From Chloroflexota bacterium (lineage in GTDB: Bacteria > Chloroflexota > Limnocylindria > QHBO01), in contig JBBDXT010000004.1 of the NCBI GenBank assembly GCA_040902225.1, positions 240,060 through 304,059 of the forward strand: a stretch of 64,000 nucleotides of DNA, given 5' to 3'. The notes under the pieces are model-generated. The model did no database searches. It saw only the letters and a list, made by a program, of their open reading frames with translations, and was not told the DNA's origin. The position numbers and the translations under genes were made by a program. Shown one piece after another: positions 36,951-45,905 of the stretch; position 1 is the stretch's first letter; each line of letters opens with the position of its first letter.

Positions 36951-38209
36951 CGCTCCTGGCCTTCGCCCTCGTCCTCGTCGACGGTGATGTCGATCTGCTC
37001 CTCGCCATCGGCGCGCACGCTGCGGTGGACATGGATGTGCGGATGCGTCTCGTCCGAGACCTGGGCCTTGGCGACCTTGACCATCGTCCCCTCGTCGACG
37101 TCGCTCAACCGCTCGGCTTCGGGAAGGGCGACGTTCGGCAGCTCGCTCCACAGGACCAGGTTCAGGAAGACGTTCAGCACGGCGATGACCGGGATGCCGA
37201 AGAGCGCGCCCCACACCCCGGCGACCTGGGCGCCAACCAGCAGGCCGACCAGCACCAGGATCGGGTGCATCCCGAGCGCACCCTGCATCAGGCGTGGCTG
37301 CAGCCAGTTGACCAGGATGGTCTGCACCGCGACCAGGATGATGGTCGAGATCAGGAAGGTGTCGGGGGTGTAGATCCAGGCCGCAGCGATCGGCGGGATG
37401 AGGGCCAGCGGCGGGCCGAAGAAGGGGATCAGCATCGCCAGCGCCGACAGGGTCCCGACCAGGAAGAGATACGGGATCCCGAAGATGCTGCCCACGAGGG
37501 CCACCAGGAGGGCCTGGATGACGGCCAGCACCAGCTGCGCCCGCAGGAAGCCACCAAAGGCGCGCGCCACGCTGCTCTCCAGGATCTGCATCTCGTCGGA
37601 GTACTGTCGCGGCACCGCGCGGTTCAGCTTGGCCAGCAGGCGCTCGCTGTCGATCAGCATGTAGAGCGACAGGATCAGAATCAGGAACAGCGCGCCGAGC
37701 GTCGCCAGCGTGGCCCCGGCGATCTCCTGTGCCTGGTCGAAGATGGCCCCTGACAGGATGCCGACCTGGTCCTGTGCACTGTGGAAGAGCTCGACCAGGT
37801 CGATCTGCAGCCGATCGAGGCCGAGCGTGGACTGGTAGCCCGCCAGCGTTGCCTCGATCTTGGCGGCGGTCTGCGGGAAGTCGTCGGTGGCCTGCGCCAG
37901 CTGCTGGGTGATCGCCGCCCCGGTCGTGAAGAGCGCGAACCCGAGGGCAACCAGGGCGAACAGGTAGGCGACACCGACCGCCACGCCACGAGAGATGTGC
38001 CGTCCCTCGAAGAAGTGGACGACCGGGGACATCACGAAGGCGAGCAGCCATGCCAGGAACAGGATCAGCAGGATCTGGCTGAAGCCGCCCAGGAAGCCGA
38101 TCAGGATCTGGATCAGGAGCACCGCGAAATAGGCGGATCCCAGGACCAGGAACGCCAGCAGCCAGCGGCGCTCGCGGGGCCCGATCCCGGTCGTTGGCTG
38201 ATCGCTCAT
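36947..38209 (-). CDS. AI-2E family transporter
   Basis: A 420-residue membrane protein of the AI-2E (PerM/TqsA) family: N-terminal helices, a soluble middle part (about 85-165), then a cluster of helices with PYLFLVGTLSALAMLIPFFGPPLALIPPI and VNWLQPRLMQGALGMHPILVLVGLLVGAQVAGVWGAL blocks. Despite the name, substrates vary and include Na+/H+ exchange and polyamine-like export. The C-terminal 50 residues are acidic and cytoplasmic, with a THPHIHVHRS stretch that could bind metal. The ATG overlaps the trpS stop (ATGA), so it is co-transcribed with trpS. Confidence 0.87.
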   Translation of the reverse strand: MSDQPTTGIGPRERRWLLAFLVLGSAYFAVLLIQILIGFLGGFSQILLILFLAWLLAFVMSPVVHFFEGRHISRGVAVGVAYLFALVALGFALFTTGAAITQQLAQATDDFPQTAAKIEATLAGYQSTLGLDRLQIDLVELFHSAQDQVGILSGAIFDQAQEIAGATLATLGALFLILILSLYMLIDSERLLAKLNRAVPRQYSDEMQILESSVARAFGGFLRAQLVLAVIQALLVALVGSIFGIPYLFLVGTLSALAMLIPFFGPPLALIPPIAAAWIYTPDTFLISTIILVAVQTILVNWLQPRLMQGALGMHPILVLVGLLVGAQVAGVWGALFGIPVIAVLNVFLNLVLWSELPNVALPEAERLSDVDEGTMVKVAKAQVSDETHPHIHVHRSVRADGEEQIDITVDEDEGEGQER

Positions 38210-39210
38210 CCGCGGCCGCCCGCCGGAGGGCCGATGCCAGTGGCCGCCCGGACCTCGCTCATCGTCGCCTCCAGGATGGGGCGCACCTTGGCCGCACCCG
38301 CCGCAAGCACGCGCTCGACGTGACCGGGGTCCGCCGCCAGCTCCTGCCGGCGCACCCGCATCGGGCGGAACCGCTCGATGATCCGCTCCGCCAGCAGCTC
38401 CTTGGTCTCGACGCAGCCGGTGCGGGCGGTCCGCTCGCCGTCCTGGATCTGGAGGTAGTCCTCGCCGAAGAAGCGGTGCAGCTGGCAGACGTTGCAGACC
38501 TCGGGACGCCCCGGATCGGTGCGTTTGATGCGCTGCGGGTCGGTCACCATCTTCTGCACGGTGCGCCGGATCTCGTCCGGCTCGGCAAAGATCGGGATCG
38601 TGTTGCCGGCTGACTTGCTCATCTTGCGCACACCGTCGGTGCCGAGCACCACCGGCGCGTCGGTGAAGACCGCCTGGGGCTCGGGGAAGATCGGTCCGTA
38701 GCGGCGGTTGAAGGCCCGCACGATCTCGCGCGACAGCTCCAGGTGCGCCGCCTGGTCCTTGCCGATCGGCACCCGGCTGGCCTTGTAGATGACGATGTCG
38801 GCCGCCTGCAGGACCGGGTAGTCGAGCAGTCCCATGCTGTTCTCGACGCCCTCGTCGCGCTTCTCCTTGTAGGTGGGTGTGCGCTCCACCCAGCTCACTG
38901 GGACGACGGTGTTGAAGATCCAGGCCAGCTCCGCGTGCTCCGGAAGGTCTGACTGCCTGATCAGCGCGCACCGGTCCGGGTCGAGTCCCACGGCGAGAAG
39001 ATCGAGCACCATCTCGTGCGTGAGCTCGCGCAAATTCCGCCCGTCGTGGACGGTGGTCATGGCGTGGTAGTCAACGATCGCGTAGATCGCCTCGTACTGA
39101 TCCTGGAGCGCGACATAGTTGGCCTGCGCGCCAAGGTAATTGCCCAGGTGCGAGGCCCCGGACGGCTGAATTCCGCTGAAGACGCGCTCGCGCACGGTCG
39201 TCTCGGTCAT
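38206..39210 (-). CDS. trpS: Tryptophanyl-tRNA synthetase
   Basis: A 334-residue class-I aminoacyl-tRNA synthetase. The HIGH-type motif is PSGASHLGNYLGA (about 16-28) and the KMSKS motif is intact (VRKMSKSAGN, about 193-202). Block GLLDYPVLQAADIVIYKA and QLHRFFGEDY are TrpRS hallmarks. The start is the ATG eight bases after TACACT on the minus strand, a leaderless start. Much longer open frames upstream on this strand overlap birA and are shadows. It is divergent from birA. Confidence 0.96.
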   Translation of the reverse strand: MTETTVRERVFSGIQPSGASHLGNYLGAQANYVALQDQYEAIYAIVDYHAMTTVHDGRNLRELTHEMVLDLLAVGLDPDRCALIRQSDLPEHAELAWIFNTVVPVSWVERTPTYKEKRDEGVENSMGLLDYPVLQAADIVIYKASRVPIGKDQAAHLELSREIVRAFNRRYGPIFPEPQAVFTDAPVVLGTDGVRKMSKSAGNTIPIFAEPDEIRRTVQKMVTDPQRIKRTDPGRPEVCNVCQLHRFFGEDYLQIQDGERTARTGCVETKELLAERIIERFRPMRVRRQELAADPGHVERVLAAGAAKVRPILEATMSEVRAATGIGPPAGGRG

Positions 39211-39218
39211 CGGCGGCG

Positions 39219-39224
39219 AGTGTA
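39219..39224 (-). promoter_or_regulatory. -10 box of trpS, leaderless
   Basis: TACACT on the minus strand (39224 to 39219), eight bases before the ATG at 39210; no ribosome site. Confidence 0.6.
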
Positions 39225-39276
39225 GCGTGCGGGAGCGGCCACGGCCGCTCGGAGGCGGTCGCTGGAACTCAGGCGG

Positions 39277-39282
39277 CATAAT
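39277..39282 (+). promoter_or_regulatory. -10 box of birA operon, leaderless
   Basis: CATAAT seven bases before the ATG at 39290. This would be the main promoter of the birA-fab operon. No ribosome site. Confidence 0.55.
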
Positions 39283-39289
39283 GCCGCGC

Positions 39290-40102
39290 ATGACCGATGC
39301 AGCCGACTGGTCGCGCGCCGCCGATCCCGCACGCAGAATCGGGCACGCGGTCGAGTTCCACGCCGAGATCGCATCGACCAACGATCGCGCCCGCGCTGCA
39401 CTGTCCGAGCCCGGCGGCGAGGGGCTGGCAGTCGTGGCGGACCTGCAGACCGCCGGTCGAGGCCGGCGTGGCCGGACCTGGATCTCGCCGGCCGGGGCGA
39501 ATCTTCTGTTCAGTGTCGCGTGGCGACCTGCCATCGCGTCGCCGGAGGCTGGCCTGCTCGGGGGGGCGGCCGCGCTCGCAGTCCGTGATGCGTGCGCCAC
39601 GCTGGTCCCCGACGCAGGGCTCGCGATCCGATGGCCGAACGACGTGGTCGATCGCGATGGTCGCAAGGTGTCGGGCCTGCTGGTCGAGACGGCTCTTGAG
39701 AGCGAGGAGCTGGCCGAGGCGGTGGTCGGGATCGGGATCAACGTCAACTGGCTCCCGGCCGAGATGCCGCCGGAGATCGGTGGCAGCGCGACCTCGCTGC
39801 AGGCGCTCCGCGGCGCGCCGATCGATCGGGTTCTGCTGCTGGGGAGGATGCTCGACGCCCTGGACGTGGAGGCGCGGGCACTGGAGAGGGGTGACAGCCC
39901 CCTGCCCCGCCTGCGCGCCAGCTCCTGGCTCGACGGGCGAGAGGTCGAGGTCGAGACCGGCGCCGCGACGATCGCCGGACGCGCCGCCGGGATCGCCGAC
40001 GACGGGTCGCTCCTGCTCGACGCGGAGGTCGGGCGCGTGGCATTGAGCGTCGGGGAGGTGGCGCGGGTGCACGAGCCGCTGCCCGCCACCGTGCGGCGAT
40101 GA
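39290..40102 (+). CDS. birA: Biotin-[acetyl-CoA carboxylase] ligase
   Basis: A 270-residue biotin protein ligase. It attaches biotin to the lysine of AccB through biotinyl-5'-AMP. Present: STNDRA, the biotin-AMP loop GRGRRGRTWISP, the strand RWPNDVVDRDGRKVSGLLVET with the catalytic Lys, and GIGINVNW. It has no N-terminal DNA-binding domain, so it cannot act as the repressor BirA of E. coli. The ATG at 39290 follows CATAAT by seven bases; an ATG three codons earlier overlaps that box. It heads the acc/fab gene run and so is next to its substrate gene set. Its stop overlaps the next start. Confidence 0.92.
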   Translation: MTDAADWSRAADPARRIGHAVEFHAEIASTNDRARAALSEPGGEGLAVVADLQTAGRGRRGRTWISPAGANLLFSVAWRPAIASPEAGLLGGAAALAVRDACATLVPDAGLAIRWPNDVVDRDGRKVSGLLVETALESEELAEAVVGIGINVNWLPAEMPPEIGGSATSLQALRGAPIDRVLLLGRMLDALDVEARALERGDSPLPRLRASSWLDGREVEVETGAATIAGRAAGIADDGSLLLDAEVGRVALSVGEVARVHEPLPATVRR

Positions 40103-40671
40103 GCGAAGCGGCTGTCCGACCGAACCTCACCACAGCCCCGGACGGCGACCCTGACCGCCCGGACGTCCTGGCGGCGCAGCGTGACCGCGCGGCCTTTGAC
40201 GTTCTCTACCGTCGCTACCTGGATCGCGTCTACGGCTACGCCTTCTACCAGCTGCGCGACCACCACGACGCCGAAGACGCCACCGAGCGCACCTTCCTGG
40301 CGGCCCTTCGCGCCCTGCCGGAGTTCCGCGACGAGGGCGCCAGCTTCCGGGCATGGCTCTTCAGGATCGCCCACAACACGATCATCAACGCCCGCCGCAG
40401 CCGATTCCGACGCCGCACCGAGCGACTCCCCGATGGCCTCGATCGCATCGCCCCGAATGCCGATCCCGCCGGACTGGTCCTTGAGGCGGACGAGAGGCGT
40501 CGGGTTCTGCGCGCCGTTGCCGAGCTACCCGAAGACCGCCGGCAGGTGGTGCTGCTCCGTTTCGTCGATGGCCTCAGCTCGCGCGAGATCGGGCAGGTGA
40601 TGGACCGATCCGAGGGCGCGGCGAGGGTCCTCCTGCACCGGGCGCTGCGCGACCTGGCGGCTCGCCTGTAA
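40099..40671 (+). CDS. ECF-type RNA polymerase sigma factor
   Basis: A 190-residue sigma-70-family extracytoplasmic-function factor with only regions 2 and 4. Region 2: AAFDVLYRRYLDRVYGYAFYQLRDHHDAEDATERTF and FRAWLFRIAHNTIINARR (the -10 binding helix). Region 4: VAELPEDRRQVVLLRFVDGLSSREIGQVMDRSEGAARVLLHRAL (the -35 helix-turn-helix). The ATG overlaps the birA stop (ATGA). It is placed between birA and the accD gene with a small membrane protein that may be its anti-sigma partner, so a role in controlling fatty-acid genes is possible but unproved. Confidence 0.92.
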   Translation: MSEAAVRPNLTTAPDGDPDRPDVLAAQRDRAAFDVLYRRYLDRVYGYAFYQLRDHHDAEDATERTFLAALRALPEFRDEGASFRAWLFRIAHNTIINARRSRFRRRTERLPDGLDRIAPNADPAGLVLEADERRRVLRAVAELPEDRRQVVLLRFVDGLSSREIGQVMDRSEGAARVLLHRALRDLAARL

Positions 40672-40734
40672 CGAAGGGCGCCTCGCGGTGTTGGCTAGGA
40701 TGACGACTGCCCGCACCGATCGAGGAGACCCAGC

Positions 40735-41109
40735 CTGCCAACCCGCACGGCGGCCGAACGCCTGGATGTGGCCGTCGATCGCCTTCTGACCGGACGCCAT
40801 CCCGCCGTAGGGCCGGAGCTGGCGCCGCTGGTCGACGCAGCCTCGGTCGTGCGTTCCGCGCTCGGCCCGCTACCGGCCGGATCACGTTTCGAGGCTCGCC
40901 TCGCCTCGCGCCTGGCGGGCCAGGCGCCGCTCTGGCACCTCGTCGCAGCGATCGGCGACGCGACCCGCCGCGAGCTGCGCCACCCAGGACGGATCCTGAT
41001 CACCGGCGCGGTCTCATCGGCCGCTGTCGGGGTCGGGGTCACCGTCCTCGCCTTTCGGCGCGCGGGACGGCGGCACGCCGGCGCCGGCCACCAGCCGGCG
41101 CATCGGTAG
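40735..41109 (+). CDS. Small membrane protein, putative anti-sigma partner (CTG start)
   Basis: About 124 residues if read from CTG at 40735, which has AGGAG (40723-40727) seven bases upstream; the first ordinary start is GTG at 40768 (113 residues). The N-terminal helix-rich part (ERLDVAVDRLLTGRHPAVGPELAPLVDAASVVRSAL) is of a type seen in small proteins beside ECF sigma genes in Chloroflexota, and a single membrane helix follows (RILITGAVSSAAVGVGVTVLAF, about 90-112). There is no zinc-binding anti-sigma motif. A TAGGAT at 40696-40701 may be its own -10 box. The assignment as anti-sigma rests on position and topology only. Confidence 0.55.
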   Translation: MPTRTAAERLDVAVDRLLTGRHPAVGPELAPLVDAASVVRSALGPLPAGSRFEARLASRLAGQAPLWHLVAAIGDATRRELRHPGRILITGAVSSAAVGVGVTVLAFRRAGRRHAGAGHQPAHR

Positions 41110-41118
41110 CCAAGCCAG

Positions 41119-42123
41119 ATGCAGATCAAGCTCCCCTTCTCCCGGCGGCGCGAGGTCACGCCCGAGACGTGGACCGTGTGCCCCAGCTGCGAGTCGCAGA
41201 TCTTCAACCGCCAGCTGGAGCGGAACCTCCGCGTCTGCCCCACCTGCGGCCACCACTTCCGGATGGGGATCGGGCAGCGCATCGAGCTGCTGCTGGATGA
41301 CGGGAGCTTCATCGAGCGTGAAGCCGGACTCGAGTCGGGCGACCCCCTCAGCTTCCACGACCAGAAGCCATACGTCGATCGGCTCGAGGCGTCGCGCATC
41401 AAGACCGGGCTGCGAGAGGCGGCGGTGTGGGGGATCGGCACCATCGACGGGCAGCGAGTGGCGATCACGCTCTTCGACTTTCACTTCATGGGCGGCAGCA
41501 TGGGAAGCGTGGTCGGCGAGAAGCTGGCTCGCTGCTTCGAGGCTGCCCTCCTCGAGCGGATTCCCGCCATCGTGGTCAGCGCCTCGGGCGGCGCGCGCAT
41601 GCAGGAGGGAACCCTCTCGCTGCTGCAGCTCGCCAAGACGACCGCCCCGCTGATGAGGCTCGATGCAGCCGGGATCCCGTTCATCAGCGTCCTCACCGAT
41701 CCCACCACCGGCGGCGTCCTGGCCAGCTTCGCGTCCCTCGGTGACGTGATCCTGGCCGAGCCGAAGGCGCTGATCGGGTTCGCCGGGGCGCGCGTGGCGA
41801 GCGGCACGGTGGGGGAGGAGTTGCCGGAGGGCTTCCAGAGCGCCGAATCCCTCCTCGAGCACGGCTTCGTCGACGACATCGTTCCGCGCTCTGAGCTGCG
41901 CGCCACCCTCTCGCGCCTGCTGCGCCTCCTGCCGGTAGCGGCGGTCGAGGATGGCTGGCAGACGCCGGGTGACACGCGGGGCTGGGGCCCGATCGGCGTG
42001 CTCTCGGGCATGGCCGAACGCCTCGGCACGGCCGTCAGTGAGACGATCGGGATCGATGTCGAGCAACCGCCCGCCGACGAATCCGGACCAGCCGCGCGTC
42101 GCACCCGCGAGGACGAACGATGA
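41119..42123 (+). CDS. accD: Acetyl-CoA carboxylase carboxyltransferase beta subunit
   Basis: A 334-residue beta subunit of the carboxyltransferase, which moves CO2 from carboxybiotin to acetyl-CoA. An N-terminal zinc ribbon has CPSC and CPTC pairs (residues about 21-43). The crotonase-type core shows FHFMGGSMGSVVGEK and SASGGARMQEGTLSLLQLAKT with the oxyanion glycines, and LTDPTTGGVLASFASLGD. The ATG is at 41119. It overlaps accA (ATGA), giving 1:1 translation. A normal-length, intact protein. Confidence 0.96.
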   Translation: MQIKLPFSRRREVTPETWTVCPSCESQIFNRQLERNLRVCPTCGHHFRMGIGQRIELLLDDGSFIEREAGLESGDPLSFHDQKPYVDRLEASRIKTGLREAAVWGIGTIDGQRVAITLFDFHFMGGSMGSVVGEKLARCFEAALLERIPAIVVSASGGARMQEGTLSLLQLAKTTAPLMRLDAAGIPFISVLTDPTTGGVLASFASLGDVILAEPKALIGFAGARVASGTVGEELPEGFQSAESLLEHGFVDDIVPRSELRATLSRLLRLLPVAAVEDGWQTPGDTRGWGPIGVLSGMAERLGTAVSETIGIDVEQPPADESGPAARRTREDER

Positions 42124-43112
42124 GCGAGATCCTGCTCAGCGCTGAGCCCCCGACGGCCGAGGCGATCGAATTGGCCTGGCGCCGCGTTCAGCTGGCCCGC
42201 CACCCGCAGCGGCCCCGCACGCTCGACCTGGTCGCGCTCATCTTCGATGACTTCGTCGAGCTGCATGGTGACCGCTCGTTCCGCGACGATCCGGCCATCG
42301 TCGGCGGGCCGGCGCTGCTCGACGGCCGCCCGGTGATGGTGATCGGCCACCAGAAGGGGAAGGACACCGAATCCAACATCTTCCGCAACTTCGGCTCCCC
42401 GTACCCCGAGGGGTTCCGCAAGGCCCAGCGCCTGATGCGCCTGGCGGACAAGCTGGGGATGCCGCTCGTCACCTTCCTGGACACGGCCGGTGCATTCCCC
42501 GGTCCCGCGGCCGAGGAGCGCGGCCAGGCCGAGGCGATCGCCTCGTCAATCAAGCTGATGACCGGGCTCCAGGTACCGATCGTGGTGGTCATCATCGGGG
42601 AGGGAGGATCCGGGGGCGCGCTGGCGATCGGCGTGGGGGATGAGATCCTGGCGCTCGAGAACGCCACCTACTCGGTGATCTCCCCCGAAGGTTGCGCGGC
42701 CATCCTGTGGCGCGCCCCCGAGGCCGCGCCAACCGCGGCGGCCGCGATGCGCATGACCGCCGCCGACCAGCTCGAGCTGGGCGTCATCGACGGGGTGATC
42801 GACGAGCCGGGCGAGGGCGCGCACGGCGACCACGCGGGGACCGCCACCGCCGTCAAGGAGGCGATCCTCGGGGCGCTGGGCAGGGTCACGAGGCTTGAAA
42901 CCGAGGCACTGCTGACGACCCGCTATGCTCGTCTGCGCGGAATCGGGCTGTTCCGGGAGACGGAGACCTCGTCGGCGCAGCTGCCGCAGGAGCCATCCCT
43001 TCGCCGCCGGATCGGCCGCCTGCTGCGATTGCCCGGCGTGCCGCGGCGGCCGCGCTGGAGCGAGATCTGGCCGAGCAGCGAGGACGCCGACAACAACGAG
43101 GAGGGTGCATGA
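42120..43112 (+). CDS. accA: Acetyl-CoA carboxylase carboxyltransferase alpha subunit
   Basis: A 330-residue alpha partner of AccD. Marks: VQLARHPQRPRTLDLVALIFDDFVELHGDR, GHQKGKDTESNIFRNFGSPYPEGFRKA, FLDTAGAFPGPAAEERGQAEAIA and IGEGGSGGALAIGVGDEILALENATYSVISPEGCAAILWR. It is full length. The last 60 residues are basic (RRRIGRLLRLPGVPRRPRW) and not conserved in the family. It overlaps accD at its start and the biotin-less AccB gene at its stop (ATGA). Confidence 0.96.
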   Translation: MSEILLSAEPPTAEAIELAWRRVQLARHPQRPRTLDLVALIFDDFVELHGDRSFRDDPAIVGGPALLDGRPVMVIGHQKGKDTESNIFRNFGSPYPEGFRKAQRLMRLADKLGMPLVTFLDTAGAFPGPAAEERGQAEAIASSIKLMTGLQVPIVVVIIGEGGSGGALAIGVGDEILALENATYSVISPEGCAAILWRAPEAAPTAAAAMRMTAADQLELGVIDGVIDEPGEGAHGDHAGTATAVKEAILGALGRVTRLETEALLTTRYARLRGIGLFRETETSSAQLPQEPSLRRRIGRLLRLPGVPRRPRWSEIWPSSEDADNNEEGA

Positions 43113-43579
43113 CCGACGGAGCGGATCCGCTGAAGCAGATCGAGCAGGCCGCTGCGGAGCTGATCCCCCAGCTCACCGAGCGGCTGGCACAGCACGGGCT
43201 TGGCGAGATCGAGGTGCGCCACGGCGACCTGCGCATCCGGGTGGCGCGGGCCGTCGCGCCTGCGCAAGCACAGGCGGCGGCTCCCGGCCGTGCCGTGCCC
43301 GCGCACAGCGCGCTGCCCGGCGACCGGGTCGGCGTCGTGCCCAGCGGCCCGTCGGCCCAGGGCGTGACTTCGCCTGCCGTCGGCTTCTTCGTGTATGCCG
43401 ATGGGCTCGGCCCCGGACTGCCGGTCGACAAGGGCGATGAGCTGGGGCACGTCGAGATGCTTGGCGTCCGCCACGATGTCCGCGCGCCGCGCCGTGGCCT
43501 GGTCCGCAACCTCGTCACCGAGACCGGCGAAGCGGTCGAGTACGGCCAGCTCCTGATCGAGATGGAAGCCGCCGAGTGA
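43109..43579 (+). CDS. Biotin-less AccB-like protein (BADC-like)
   Basis: A 156-residue protein with the AccB layout: an N-terminal helical part (KQIEQAAAELIPQLTERLAQHG), an Ala/Pro linker (50-90) and a C-terminal biotinyl/lipoyl-type barrel (VTSPAVGFFVYADGLGPGLPVDKGDE to GEAVEYGQLLIEME). The biotin motif EAMK(L/M) reads E-M-L-G at residues 116-119, so glycine replaces the lysine that receives biotin; no lysine lies nearby. It cannot be biotinylated at the normal site. A true accB lies at 47715. In plants such BADC proteins bind ACCase and lower its activity; a similar role here is an inference. It overlaps accA and fabD. Confidence 0.85.
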   Translation: MTDGADPLKQIEQAAAELIPQLTERLAQHGLGEIEVRHGDLRIRVARAVAPAQAQAAAPGRAVPAHSALPGDRVGVVPSGPSAQGVTSPAVGFFVYADGLGPGLPVDKGDELGHVEMLGVRHDVRAPRRGLVRNLVTETGEAVEYGQLLIEMEAAE

Positions 43580-44541
43580 CCGTCGCGCTCGTCTTCTCCC
43601 CGCAGGGGTCGCAGTCCGTTGGGATGGGACGTCAGCTGGCGGCCGTCTCGCCGGCCGCCGCGGCGGTCTTCCGGGAGGCGGACGCGGCGCTCGGCTGGGA
43701 GGTATCCCGTCTCGCCTGGGAGGGCCCCGAGGATGAGCTGAACGACACGCGACACACGCAGCCCTGCCTGCTGGCCACCTCGATCGCGTGCCTGCGCGCG
43801 CTCGAAGAGGAGCTCGACGGGATGGGGGAGGGGCTCTCCCCGTCCTTCGTCGCCGGCCATTCGGTCGGCGAGTACGCCGCACTCGTCGCTGCCGGCGCGC
43901 TGTCGGTTGACGATGCCCTGCGCCTGGTTGCCCACAGGGGCGAACTCATGGCCGATGCACGCGTTAGCGGCGGCATGGTGGCGGTGATCGGCCTCGACCG
44001 CGAGGCGGTGACCGCTGTCGTTACAAGCCTGGGCCTGGACGCGGACCTGGTCGTCGCCAACGACAATGCCCCGGGCCAGGTCGTCATCAGCGGCACTCCA
44101 AATGCCCTGCTGGCGGCGACGGAACCGCTGCGCGCCGCTGGGGCGCGGCGGTCGATTCCGCTCAAGGTGTCCGGGCCATTCCATTCCCCGCACATGGCCG
44201 GCATCGGCGCCGAGCTGGCGCGCGCCCTGGCCACGGCGGACTGGCACGATGCCGAGCCACCGGTGGTCAGCAACGTCACGGCCGAGCCGGTGCGCGACGC
44301 CGCCGAGATCAGGACCCTGCTCGCCCGCCAGCTGCATTCCCCGGTCGAATGGGTCGGATCGGTCCGACGCATGGCGGACGAGGGGGTCGACACCTTCGTG
44401 GAGTGCGGCCCTGGCAATGCCCTGACCGGCATGGTGCGTCGGATCGTGCTGGAGGCGCGCACGCTGAACGTCTTCGACCCGGCCAGCCTGGCGGCGGCAG
44501 CGGATGCGCTGGCCGGGGCGATCGTCAGGGTGCCGGCCTGA
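43576..44541 (+). CDS. fabD: Malonyl-CoA:ACP transacylase
   Basis: A 321-residue acyltransferase that loads malonyl groups on ACP. The catalytic serine is in GHSVGEY (Ser96), with the N-terminal FSPQGSQSVGMG glutamine loop, the arginine region RGELMADA, and the catalytic His in SGPFHSPHM (about 200). The GTG start overlaps the preceding stop (GTGA), and its stop overlaps the accC ATG (TGATG). Complete. Confidence 0.95.
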   Translation: MTVALVFSPQGSQSVGMGRQLAAVSPAAAAVFREADAALGWEVSRLAWEGPEDELNDTRHTQPCLLATSIACLRALEEELDGMGEGLSPSFVAGHSVGEYAALVAAGALSVDDALRLVAHRGELMADARVSGGMVAVIGLDREAVTAVVTSLGLDADLVVANDNAPGQVVISGTPNALLAATEPLRAAGARRSIPLKVSGPFHSPHMAGIGAELARALATADWHDAEPPVVSNVTAEPVRDAAEIRTLLARQLHSPVEWVGSVRRMADEGVDTFVECGPGNALTGMVRRIVLEARTLNVFDPASLAAAADALAGAIVRVPA

Positions 44542-45905
44542 TGTTCAACAAGGTCATGATCGCCAACCGCGGCGAGATCGCGGTGCGCATCCTGCGCGCC
44601 TGCCGCGACCTGGGCGTGCCGGCCGTTGTCGCATTCAGCGAGGCGGACCGCGACACGCTCGCCGTCCGCATGGCGGACGAGGCGATCTGCATCGGTCCTG
44701 CCGAAGCCCGAAAGAGCTACCTCAACCAGCCGGCCGTGGTGTCCGCAGCGCTCATTGCGGGGTGCGATGCCGTTCACCCCGGTTACGGGTTCCTCTCCGA
44801 AGATGCGGGCTTCGCGGAGGTGTGCGCGGCCCACGATCTGCACTTCATCGGCCCTCGAGCGGAGGTGCTCGAAAAGTTCGGCAGCAAGTATGCGGTTCGA
44901 CGCATGCTCGCCGCCAACGGGCTCCCCACCGTGCCGGGCAGCAAGGGCATCCTGTCCGACCTGCGCGATGCGCTGGACCAGGCTTCGGCGGCCGGCTATC
45001 CGGTCCTGCTCAAGCCGTCGGCCGGCGGCGGCGGTCGCGGCATGCGCCTGGTCCGCTCACCCCGCGAGATGGAGACCTCCCTGCCGCTGGCGCGTTCCGA
45101 AGCACAGGCGGCCTTCGGCGACGATTCGGTCTACTTCGAGAAATGGATCGAGGAGAGCCGGCACGTCGAGGTCCAGGTGCTGATCGATCGCCACGGCAAC
45201 GGGATTCACCTGGGGGAGCGCGACTGCAGCGTGCAGCGACGACACCAGAAGATTATCGAGGAGGCGCCGTCGCCCGCCATGGGAGACGATGCGCGAGAGA
45301 CGCTGCGCGACCTCGCCATCCGCTCGGTCATGGCCGCCGGCTACGAGAGCGCCGGCACGCTCGAGTTCCTGCTGGACGGCGACGGCAACTTCTACTTCAT
45401 CGAGATCAACTGCCGCATCCAGGTCGAGCACCCGATCACCGAGATGCTGACCGGCATCGATCTGATCGCGGAACAGATCCGGCTGGCATCCGGCGAGAAG
45501 CTCGCGCTGCGCCAGGAGCAGGTCCAGCTGCGCGGGCACGCCATCGAGTTTCGGATCAACGCCGAGGACCCCGGCGACAACTTCGCGCCGCAGACCGGGA
45601 CGGTCGAGGAGCTCCAGCTTCCTGGCGGACCGGGGGTTCGCGTTGACACGCACCTCTATCCCGGCTACGAGGTCCCGCCCTACTACGACTCGTTGCTGGC
45701 CAAGCTGATCGTGTGGGGTGAGACGCGCGAGATGGCGCTCGCCCGCTCGCGTCGTGCCCTTGCCGAGTTCCAGGTGTCAGGGATCAAGACGAACCTTCCC
45801 TTTCATCGTGGGATCATCGACAACGCCGCCTTCCTGGACGGCGCAGTGAGCACCAACCTGCTCGACCGGGTCGGACCGGCCGCCTTCGTGGCGGGCAGCG
45901 CATGA
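44541..45905 (+). CDS. accC: Acetyl-CoA carboxylase biotin carboxylase
   Basis: A 454-residue biotin carboxylase that carboxylates the biotin on AccB using ATP and bicarbonate. Marks: [41 protein letters not shown], the ATP-grasp loop [34 protein letters not shown], and [23 protein letters not shown]. Length is normal. The ATG at 44541 overlaps the fabD stop; a longer upstream frame is a shadow. fabZ overlaps its stop (ATGA). Confidence 0.96.
   Translation: MFNKVMIANRGEIAVRILRACRDLGVPAVVAFSEADRDTLAVRMADEAICIGPAEARKSYLNQPAVVSAALIAGCDAVHPGYGFLSEDAGFAEVCAAHDLHFIGPRAEVLEKFGSKYAVRRMLAANGLPTVPGSKGILSDLRDALDQASAAGYPVLLKPSAGGGGRGMRLVRSPREMETSLPLARSEAQAAFGDDSVYFEKWIEESRHVEVQVLIDRHGNGIHLGERDCSVQRRHQKIIEEAPSPAMGDDARETLRDLAIRSVMAAGYESAGTLEFLLDGDGNFYFIEINCRIQVEHPITEMLTGIDLIAEQIRLASGEKLALRQEQVQLRGHAIEFRINAEDPGDNFAPQTGTVEELQLPGGPGVRVDTHLYPGYEVPPYYDSLLAKLIVWGETREMALARSRRALAEFQVSGIKTNLPFHRGIIDNAAFLDGAVSTNLLDRVGPAAFVAGSA

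Noticed and set aside
39290-40102. BirA as a transcription repressor of the operon
   Set aside because: The protein begins with the catalytic domain; no helix-turn-helix precedes it.
40700-40790. ATG at 40700 as start of the putative anti-sigma gene
   Set aside because: It is in a different frame and reaches a stop after about 30 codons.
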